A stretch of DNA of 64,000 nucleotides, from positions 19,165,518-19,229,517 of the forward strand of contig NW_020954608.1 of the NCBI RefSeq assembly GCF_900497805.2. The letters are read 5' to 3'. Positions 56,101 to 64,000 of this stretch are shown here, piece after piece. Source of the stretch: Vombatus ursinus (taxonomy: Eukaryota; Chordata; Mammalia; Diprotodontia; Vombatidae). The stretch's first letter is position 1; the number at the start of each line of letters is the position of its first letter. The translations under genes and the position numbers were made by a program. Below the pieces are notes generated by a model that was given only the letters and a program-made list of their open reading frames with translations, was not told the origin of the DNA and did no database searches.

Positions 56101-56910
56101 CTCACCCTTTTTATTTTTGATACTAGTAATTTGGTTTTCTTTTATAAAAAATAATCTAATTAACCAATGGTTTGTCCATTTTATTGATTTTTTTTCATAA
56201 AACCAGCTCCTAGTTTTATTCATTAGCTCAAAAGTTGTTTTTTTAACTTTCTATTAATCTCTTCTTTGCTTTTCAGGATTTCTAATTTGGTGTTTAATTG
56301 GGGATTTTTAATTCATCCTTTTTCTAATTTTTTTATTTGCATGCTTAATTCATTGATCTGCTTTCTCTCTTTTATTGTTGTAAGCATTTAGGGATATAAA
56401 TTTCCCCTAAATATAGCTTTGGCTGCATCCCACAAATTTTGGTATGTTTCTCATTGTCATTCTCTTTAAAGTAATTGCTGTTTTTATTATTTTTTTTTTG
56501 TCTCACTCATTCTTTAGGATTGGATTGTTTAATTTTAAATTAATTTTTAATCTCTGCTTCCACAATTCTTTATTAAATGTAATTTTATTGAATTGTGGTC
56601 TAAAAATGGTGCATTTAATATCTCTGCTTTTCTTCATTTGGTTTAAGGTGTTTATGTCCTAATACATGGTCAATTTTTGTAATGGTGGCATGTATACCTG
56701 AAAAAATGGTATAATCCTTTCTACTCCCATTCAGTTTTGTCCAGAAGTCTAACATATCAAAATTTTCTAAGATCCTATTCACCTACTTAATTTCTTTCTT
56801 ATTTATTTTCTGCTTAGATTTACCTAGCTCTGAGATGGGAAAGTTGAGGTCCCCCAATAGTATGGTTTTATTGTCTATTTCCTCTTATAATTTGTTAAAC
56901 TTTTCCTTTA
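53186..56910 (-). mobile_element. 5'-truncated L1 LINE, minus strand
   Basis: The 3' end lies at the left (53186), with a 3' UTR like those at 34.9 and 35.7 kb. ORF2 then runs rightwards in antisense from its C-terminus through the reverse transcriptase to the endonuclease at about 56880, where the copy stops. It is more diverged than the L1s at 16.3 and 57.5 kb (about 78% by eye against the latter in the endonuclease region), so an older subfamily. No clear target duplication was found. Confidence 0.85.
53553..56880 (-). pseudogene. L1 ORF2 protein (endonuclease end to C-terminus, broken)
   Basis: ORF2p nicks DNA and reverse-transcribes L1 RNA. Seen from the amino end: GDLNFP of the endonuclease near 56855, IDHVLGHKH near 56690, then in separate frames the RT: VGFVPGMQDWFNIGKTI, EKVFVKIQYPFLLKTLERIG, and the catalytic FADDMM box near 55215 within LEILAMAIRHKKEIREI...KTKLTIFADDMM. 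Further on, IKMIILPELVYIFSATPIKP and GGPAVPDFKLYYK (about 54700-54890) and KTRNWEKLWQISLRLQFSN at 54.2 kb. Many stops and frame changes. Confidence 0.8.
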
Positions 56911-57449
56911 AGAATATGTATAGGAGAAGTCCACAAGATGGAGGAGTGAAAGCAGGGACTCTCCTGAGCTCTCCCCCAAACCCCTTCAAATACCTCTAAA
57001 AAGTGACTCTGAACAAATTCTAGAGTGCCAGAACCCACAACAAGACAGAGTGAGGCATATTTCCAGCCCAAGACAACCTGGAAGGTGAACAGAAAGGGTC
57101 TGTTGCACCAGTCTGAGAGAGAAGTGTCTATGCCCAGCCCCAGCAAAGCCAGAACAAGCCTCGGGGGACTGAATGACTGGCAGCAGTGATGGTTTCCAGT
57201 CTTCTCACCCCACAGATGCCAGAGATAACTTAGAAGGTCAGCAGGAGGATTCTGTCAGAACTGGATGAGAGAAGTGCAGTTCATCACAGGGCTGTGGGGT
57301 GTGCCAATGCAACTCCAGCCCCAGCAAACCAGGAGCAGGCCTTGGGAATAGCTGAATTGGCAACAGCAGTGGTGGCAGCAGCAGCAGCAGCAGTGGCTGC
57401 TCCTGGAACTATTAGCCTTCAGACTGAATGTTTGAAAGTCACCTATTTC
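56911..57449 (+). mobile_element. L1 5' UTR-like block with internal tandem units
   Basis: Begins 'ccacaagatggaggagtgaa', like the start of L1 5' UTRs, and is GC-richer than its surroundings. Two related units of about 160-170 bp (roughly 57065-57205 and 57223-57385) share 'gaaggt', 'agagaagtg', 'ccagccccagcaa' and 'ggcagcag/ggcaacag' landmarks. A GCA run lies near 57370-57395. It is not part of the next L1, whose start is at about 57450. No frame found. Confidence 0.45.
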
Positions 57450-57808
57450 AGCTTCTGGGAGCCAAGATGATGGAGTAAGCAGTAAGACACTCTCACCCTT
57501 CCTTACTGACCTTGAAAAACCCAGAGAATATTGACCCAGGAAAAATTCTGAAACAGTGGAGTCAGCAGAAAGATGAGGTGCAACAGTCCTTTAGCTTGGG
57601 AGGCTAGGTGGATTAAAGGGGAAAATTTCTCCTTGCTGTGGTTGAAGAGGAACAATACAGGAAGGGAGTTGTCCCAGCAAGCCACTGGCAAGCCCCACTT
57701 CAGCAAACCAGTAACCAGGCCCCTATCCTCCAGCACAAGAAGCCTGGGACAGAGTCCCCAGTGCCCTAGAAGCAGAGATCAGCTTTAAAAGTCAGAAAAA
57801 AGGCAAAC

Positions 57809-58898
57809 ATGAGCAAAAAGTAACACAGAGAAACAATGACCATAGAGAAATATGTTGATGACAGGGAAGATAAAACATAAATTCAAGAGAGGACAACATT
57901 GTCAATATGCACAATATGCACATCTGAAATCTCAGAGGGGAATATGAACTGGTCTCAAGCCTAAAAAGCCTTCTTGAAAAAGCTTAAGAAGGATTTTAAA
58001 AGTCAAATAAGAGAGGTGGAAGAAAAATGGAACAATAACTTTAAAAATACAGTTGACAAAATGGAAAAAAAAAAAGTACACTGAAGAAAATTACCCCTTG
58101 AAAAGTAGAATTGGCCAAATGGAAGAGGAGGCACAAAAACTCACTGAAGAGAACTCCCTAAAAAGTAAAATTGGCCAAATGGAAAAGGAGGTACAAAAGT
58201 TAACTGAAGAAAACAATTCATTAAAAATTAGAATTGGGCAAGTGGAAGTTAATGACTCTCCAAGACATCAAAAGTCAGTCAAACAAAATCAAAAGAATGA
58301 AAAAAAAAGAAGAAAATGTAAAATACCTCATTGGAAAAACAACTGACCTGGAAAATAGATCCAGGAGAGATAATTTAAGAATTATTGGTCTACCTGAAAA
58401 CCATAATCAAAAAAAGAGCCTGGACAGCATCTTTCAAGAAATCATCAAGGAAAACTGCCATGAGGCCATAGAATCAGAAAGTAAAATGGTCATCAAAAGA
58501 ATTCACCAATCACTTCCTGAAAGAGATCCCAAATTGAAAATGCCAAAGAATATTGAAGCCAAATTCCAGAATTATCAGGTCAAGGAGAAAATCCTGCAAG
58601 CAGACAGAAAGAAACAATTCAAATGTCATGGAACCACAGTCAGGATTATGCAGGACCTTGCAGCATCTATATTAAATGATTGAAGAGTTAGGAATATGAT
58701 ATTCTGTAAGGCAAAGGAGCTTGAATTACAACTAAGGATCAACTACCCAGCTAAATTAAGTACAATATTTCAGGAGAGGAGCTGGATATTCAATGAAGTA
58801 GGGCACTTCTAGACTTTCCTGATAAAAAAAAAAAACATAGCTCAATGGAAAATTTGATCTTCAAATACAAGACTCAAGAGAGGCACAAAAAGGTAAAT
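57809..58898 (+). pseudogene. L1 ORF1 protein (broken)
   Basis: ATG in 'ggcaaacatgagc' is followed after four codons (MSKK) by TAA. Coiled coil at about 58050-58250 with three near-repeats: LKSRIGQMEEEAQKLTEEN, LKSKIGQMEKEVQKLTEEN and LKIRIGQVEVND. RRM-like region with ENRSRRDNLRIIGLPEN near 58355, SLDSIFQEIIKENC; C-terminal domain KEKILQADRKKQFKCHG. A TGA follows ASILND at 58681, after which homology continues to KVNRK near 58898. At least three breaks. Confidence 0.8.
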
Positions 58899-59463
58899 AG
58901 GAAAGGGGAAAAAAACATGTTATTCAACAAGGGTAAACTGTTTACATCCCTACATGGGAAGATGATACTTATAACTCTTGAGAACTGTATCTTTATTATG
59001 ACATTTATAAGGGATATACATAGACAGAGGGGGTGGGTTTAAGTTGACTTTGATGTGATCATAAAAAACTTAATGAAGTAGTGAAAAGGGAAAGGAGGAG
59101 GCAAAAAAGGGTAAATTAAATCACATGAAGGGGCACAAAGACATACTACAGTAGAGGAAAAGAAGGGAGGGAGATGAGCATTGTTTGAACTTTATTCTCA
59201 TTGGATTTGGCTTAAGAAAGGAATAACATACTCGGGTATAGAACTCTAACTTGCCATATAGGCAGTAGCAGAGGAAAGGGAAATGAAAAGGGAAGGGTAG
59301 ATAGAAAGGAGGGAAGAAATAGTAAGGGAAAAGGGAAAAAAAAGGGAGGGGGTAGATAGAAGGGAGGGCAGATTGAGGGAGGCGGTGATCAAAAGCAAAA
59401 CTCTAGTGAGGAGGGAAAGGGAGAAAAGGAGAAAGAAAAGCATAAATGGGGGAGGGGGATAGT

Positions 59464-60975
59464 ATGGAGAGAAAGACACAGATAGTAATCATAATTGTGA
59501 ATGTGAATAGGATGAACTCTCCCATAAAATGGAAGTGGATAGCAGAATGAATTAAAAATCATAATCCTACCATGTGTTGTTTACAAGAAACATATTTTAA
59601 ACAGAGAGACACACATAGGGTAAAGGTAAAAGGCTGGAGTAGAATGTATTATGCTAGCGCTGAAGTAAAAAAAAAAAAGCAGGGGTAGCAATCCTGATCT
59701 CAGACAAAGCAAAAGTAAAAGGAGATCTAATTAAAAGAGTTAAGGAAGGAAATCACATCCTGCTAAAAGGCACCATAGACAATGAAGTAATATCATTACT
59801 AAACATATATGCACCAAGTGGTATAGCATCCAAATTCTTAGAGAAGTTCAGGGAGTTACAGGAATAAATAGACAGCAAAACTATACTAGTGGGGGACCTC
59901 AACCTCCCCAACTCTGAACTAGATAAATGTAACCATAAAATAAACAAGAAAGAAGTTAAGGAGGTAAACAGAATTTTAGAAAAGTTAGTTATGGTAGACC
60001 TCTCGAGAAAACTGAATGGAGATAGAAAGGAATATACTTTTTTTCTCAGTGGTACATGGCACTTACACAAAAATTGACCATGTATTAGGGCATAAAATCC
60101 AATGTAGAAAGGCAGAAATATTAAATGCATCCTTTTCAGATCATGATGCAATAAAAATAATATGTAATAAAGGGCCATGGAAAGATAGACTAAAAATTAA
60201 TTGGAAACTAAGTAATCTAATCCTAAAGAATGAGTAAGTCAAACAACAAATCATAGAAATAATCAATAACTTCATACAAAAGAATGACAATAATGAGACA
60301 ACATACCAAAACTTATGGGATGTAGCAAAAGTAATTCTTAGGGGAAGTTTTATATCTCTAAATGCTTACATGAATAAAATAGAGAAAGAAGAGATCAATG
60401 AGTTGGGCATGCAACTACAAAAAAACTAGAAAAAGAACAAATTAAAAATCCCCAATTAAATACCAAATTAGAATATTGAAAAACAAAGGAGAGATTAATA
60501 AAATTGAAACTAAGAAAACTATTGAACTAATAAATAAAACTAAGAGCTTGTTTTATGGGGAAAAATAATAAAATAGATAAACTTTTGGTTAATTTCAATA
60601 AAAAAGAAGAAAACCAAATTTCCAGCACCAAAAATGAAAAGGGTAAATTCACCACCAATGAAAAGGACATTAAAACAATAATTTGGAACTGTTTTGCTCA
60701 AGTGTAATTTGGGTCAATAAATTTGACAATCTTAGTGAAATGGATGAAAATTTACAAAAATATAAATTGCCCAGATTAATAGAAGAAGTAAAATACTTAA
60801 ATAACCTGATCTCAGAAAAATAAATTGAACAAACCATCAATGAACTCCCTAGGAAAAAGTCTCCAAGGCCAGATGGATTTACAAGTGAATTCTATCAAAC
60901 ATTTAAAGAGCAATTAATTCCATTACTATACAGACTATTTGGGAAAATAGGTGGACTCCTACCAAAAACAAATGT
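59464..60975 (+). pseudogene. L1 ORF2 protein, 5' part (broken)
   Basis: ATG at 59464 (ATGGAGAGAAAGACACAG, MERKTQ). Endonuclease landmarks: NVNRMNSPIKWKWIAE then a TGA, LQETYF (Glu kept), GDLNLPNSELDKCNHKINKK near 59900, IDHVLGHKIQCRKAE and SFSDHDAIKI (the SDH box) near 60130. RT amino part LWDVAKVILRGSFISLNAYM at about 60325 before the 3' truncation. Many stops beyond 60230. Confidence 0.8.
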
Positions 60976-61370
60976 CTCCCTTTCCCTTCTCTGCTTCTAT
61001 TTTGAATTATACCTGATATTTCCAAAAGCAAACCTTCATGATTGGGTTAAATTTGAATATTTTGCCTATTTGTGAATCATGTAGACATCTGTATATATGT
61101 GAGCCACCTTCTCTGGAGGGTAATTAGGGATGCTTTTCTTGACTGTAAAAAAAAAATGAAAAAGAACATTCCCTCCCTCAACAGGAAGACATACTCTTTG
61201 TCTTAGTGTTCATGCCCACTTTCCTTTCAGACTGAAAAGAAAAAGTCAAATATATCACTGACTTGGCTAGTAAGTAGAAAGATTACATCCACACCAAGAA
61301 GCATTCATGGGAAGCAATTTTTACCTACTTGAGGAGAACTCCCTCTAAGATGAATGAAAAAGAATATTGT
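60976..61370. other. Unassigned DNA
   Basis: No named repeat or exon between the L1 break and the SINE. Confidence 0.4.
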
Positions 61371-61524
61371 GTGGGGGTAGCTAGGTGGTGTAGTAGATAG
61401 AGCACTGACCCTGGATTCAGGAGAACATGAGTTCAAATCCGGCCTCAGACACATAACACTTACTAGCTGTGTGACCCTGGGCAAGTCACTTAACCCCATT
61501 GCCTAGCCAAAAAAAAAAAAAAAA
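61371..61524 (+). mobile_element. Young-looking tRNA-derived SINE (WSINE-like)
   Basis: About 140 bp plus a poly(A) of some 15. Starts 'tgggggtagctaggtggtgt'; B-box-like 'gagttcaaatccggcc'; 'tagctgtgtgaccctgggca'; ends 'ttaaccccattgcctagcc' then A-run. Flanks 'aaaaagaatattgtg' and 'aaaaagagtgctgtc' match at 11 of 15, a possible decayed target duplication. It is the least diverged SINE in the window and the best lineage marker. Confidence 0.85.
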
Positions 61525-61730
61525 GAGTGCTGTCTTAAAAAGCACTTTCGATTTCTTTGTGATATCACTCATTTCCCCCTTTCCCCTTTGTCAATTATTA
61601 GTACACTAGGCAAGAAACCCATCTAAGTCTGACATTATGAATAGTGTTCCGCCATAGTTTATGTTAAGGGAAATATTAGTGGTCCCTTTTTTAAACCTAC
61701 TTTGATACCCTTTTAAATGTGTGAGCATAT

Positions 61731-61766
61731 TGTGTGTGTGTGTGCGTGTGTGTGTGTGTGTGTGTA
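61731..61766 (+). repeat. (TG)n microsatellite
   Basis: TG units with one CG, then a short 'atatatat'. Confidence 0.95.
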
Positions 61767-63707
61767 TCACATATATATGAAGAAAGAAGAATTGGGGTTA
61801 TAACTGTCTAATCAGCAATTTAAGGTTCCTACTCATAATAACAAAAATTAGGAGCTGACTACAACAGCTCAGATGCTTTTTCTTTGCATTTAAATTACCT
61901 TCTAAAATTTAAAGTTTATGTAGTATCGATATGTTTATTTCTAGTAGTAGCTATGAAAATAAAGTATATCCCTATTATGTGGTCATGGCTATCCAGTGAA
62001 ATTGGAATAAAAATTTAAACAAATACTCTGTACCCTGTGTAGCATAGTAGCCTTTTTAGTATGTTGATATACCATTTCATAAACAGTTCAAATTACTTTT
62101 CCACATGAAATGTGGAGGGAAAAAAGGATAATGGAGATACATATTTATTGTTTTATGGATTTAAAATGATTCATTGTAAAGTTCAATGGTTACCAAAAAA
62201 TGAAGGTTTTTGGTTGCTTTAGATGGTTGCTTTAGAATGCTATCTGATGTTACTGACAAGTATGTTTCTACTAAATAGATTACTAAAAAGGGAATTAAAT
62301 CGTATCTGTGAATCATACTATAATTAGTTTTGTAGAATATGGAAATAAAATTTTCCAAGTTATTCACTTAAAGCAATCCTAAACTATAATGCAACTTGCA
62401 AAATACTACATCTTTAAAATTCATGCCTATTTGAAGTGAATTAAATCTGATTTCTATATATGTGTGAGAAATAAAAAGTCTTTGGGAAGAGCAAATTTGC
62501 ACCCTCTTCATCTTATTATCAAAAATAGAATTCCTATTTCAAAAGCAAATGTGTTTGAAAACCAAAAGGATTAAGATAGATGCAAAATAACATCCAGTTG
62601 TTTTGAGCATCTCTAAATCTCCTATTCCTAAGTCAAATAGGTGAAAGAAAAATGTTTTGGCCATGATTTATGCAATTAAAAGAAAATATAGATTTCAGTA
62701 ACACAGGCTTAGTGTTTAAAAATATTCATTCTTATTCATGTAAAGTATAATATTTGTTCTATATCTGTTATGGGCCAAAATTATAGCCAGATCTACTTCT
62801 AGTTAAGGAGATAATTTTATGAAAAATATCTCAATCATCAGCATGTATGCAACTTAATTTAGAACTGTCTTTTGTGGCTTTTCAAACTCTGACAAAAAAA
62901 ATAGCTAGCAAATGTATAGCTATTCATAAGAGACTGATCTATTCTTTGACAGACATGGGCATGAATGAAGGCTTGGTGCAAAAGGATAAAATACATCTTT
63001 GAATAATTACATAGTTTTACTTTGTAGATATTTCATGAGTCATCAAAAGATTAGCCTGAGGACCACACAAAGACCTATGTTGAAAAGATTTGAGAGAATT
63101 TAATGTACTGAAATTCCCCACTGTTCCAGGCTTTAAAGGTTTGCAGCAGGTTACAGCTATTAATCCCACCCTATTTATTGGGATATAGTGCACACTTTAT
63201 AAATAACTCTATTTAAATATAATGAGTAACTCTGAAGTTAGTTTTAAGGAGGACCTTAGAGATTTCTGAATTTTTCTATTAAATGTTAAATTATTTAAAA
63301 AAATATTCACAAAAATCAAACACCTCCTCTAATACTAATATTAAGACTTACAAGTCTTGGCATTTGGTTCTATTTAGATTTTTTAAAGAATACATTGTAT
63401 TTCATTGTTTTTTTTTATGTACAAGTTATATTGTGTGTTAAGTTGTACTGAGAGTACTTCACAGATGACAAGGTGCCAAGAACAACTAATTCATTTTCAT
63501 TAGTACAAGGAAACTAATTCTAGCATTATGACAGATTTTTTTTCTCCTGACCATTGAATCAAATCATTGAATAAATTATTTTTACAGATTGATGGCTCAA
63601 ATACTCAAATGAATCAGATCACATAAATATGGTGTTCCCTTCAATGATGTGTATCATCACTCATATATGCCTCTCCTTCCTAGGTGACCATTGTTTGTCT
63701 TCTTCCA
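61767..63707. other. Single-copy-looking DNA
   Basis: Nearly 2 kb, AT-rich, free of named repeats. A 68-codon minus frame (62161-62367) lacks splice context. The longest repeat-free stretch in the window. Confidence 0.45.
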
Positions 63708-64000
63708 TAAATCAGTCAGTCGACTGGATTTATGAAGTACCTGTTATGTGACAAGCACTGTGCTAAGCATTGGTGTTACAAAGAAAAGCAAAAGACAGTC
63801 ACTGCTCTCGTGCCCTCTAAAGGTGTGTGTGGGGAGAGACAGCTAGCAGACAACTATTCAGAAAAAAAAAAACTAAGTATGGAATAAATTGGAATTAATC
63901 AATAGATGGGAGACACTAGAATTAAAGGTGATTAGAAAAGACTTCCTTTAGTAGCAGGGATTTTAGATGAGACTTGAAGAAAGTCAGGGAAGACATGAGA
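63708..64000 (-). mobile_element. L2 LINE 3' end, runs off the window
   Basis: 'gtcgactggatttatgaagt', 'caagcactgtgctaagcatt', 'aaaagcaaaagacagtcact', 'gagacactagaattaaaggt', 'gggattttagatgagacttg'. Confidence 0.7.

Larger units (their letters stand above)
57450..60975 (+). mobile_element. 3'-truncated L1 LINE
   Basis: Starts 'agcttctgggagccaagatg', equivalent to 16316, with a 5' UTR, ORF1, the long purine-rich spacer (about 58899-59463) and ORF2 through the endonuclease into early RT (KSPGPDG-like motif, here [10 protein letters not shown], near 60860). The similarity stops near 60975 at 'ggtggactcctaccaaaaac'. L1 insertions normally lose the 5' end, so loss of the 3' end points to a later deletion or rearrangement. 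Confidence 0.85.

Noticed and set aside
53186-60975. Single twin-priming L1 insertion with inverted 5' part
   Set aside because: The two halves overlap by about 1.1 kb in ORF2 and differ by some 20%, so they are separate insertions of different subfamilies.
61371-61524. tRNA gene
   Set aside because: B-box-like sequence is present but no cloverleaf-length body or anticodon arm; it is a tRNA-derived SINE.

Overview
The window looks like AT-rich, gene-poor DNA from a mammal, most likely an Australian marsupial. The evidence is the repeat content. There are many tRNA-derived CORE/MIR-type SINEs, very many old L2 and CR1/L3 LINE pieces, L1 LINEs of a non-placental type, and one short tRNA-SINE at 61.4 kb with an A-rich tail after a 'ttaaccccattgcc' end, as I recall it from Australian marsupials. 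The species call is from memory of repeat families and is not proven. The sequence fits a long intron or an intergenic desert.

Host coding sequence: only one stretch looks like a real exon. It is on the minus strand at 409-576, 168 bp, phase 1-1, with a good acceptor and a GTAAGTAG donor. I could not name the gene. If it is real, most of the window would be upstream (5') intron or flank of that gene.

Layout. 0-16 kb: a mosaic of SINEs, L2/L3 fragments, an inverted repeat (1.7 and 3.2 kb), a hAT fossil split by a SINE, and microsatellites. 16.3-20.2 kb: an L1 complete at both ends, bounded by a perfect 17-bp target-site duplication, with a ~2.5 kb internal deletion of ORF2. 20-26 kb: L2/MIR fragments, several AT/GT microsatellites, a hAT fossil, and a bare poly(A) insertion with its own 15-bp duplication. 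26-31 kb: mostly single-copy. 31-39 kb: SINEs, a hAT element nested in a SINE, and L1 3' ends. 39-46 kb: two long minus-strand L2/CR1-clade LINE relics separated by about 3 kb of mostly unique DNA. 49-50 kb: a 5'-truncated L1. 53.2-61.0 kb: two L1s head to head. 61-64 kb: a young-looking SINE, then mostly unique DNA and an L2 end running off the window.

SINE types used below: type A has the CORE body plus a 'ggcaaaccactcc'-like 3' part; MIR type has the 'tcatctgtaaaatggggataataat' body; type C has a 'tctctaagactataa'-like body. Element boundaries were read by eye and are good to about 10-30 bp unless target duplications are given. No bacterial-style operons, CRISPR arrays or RNA genes were seen. 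No new biological system was found; the most interesting points are the internally deleted L1, the poly(A)-only insertion, the candidate exon and the inverted repeats.
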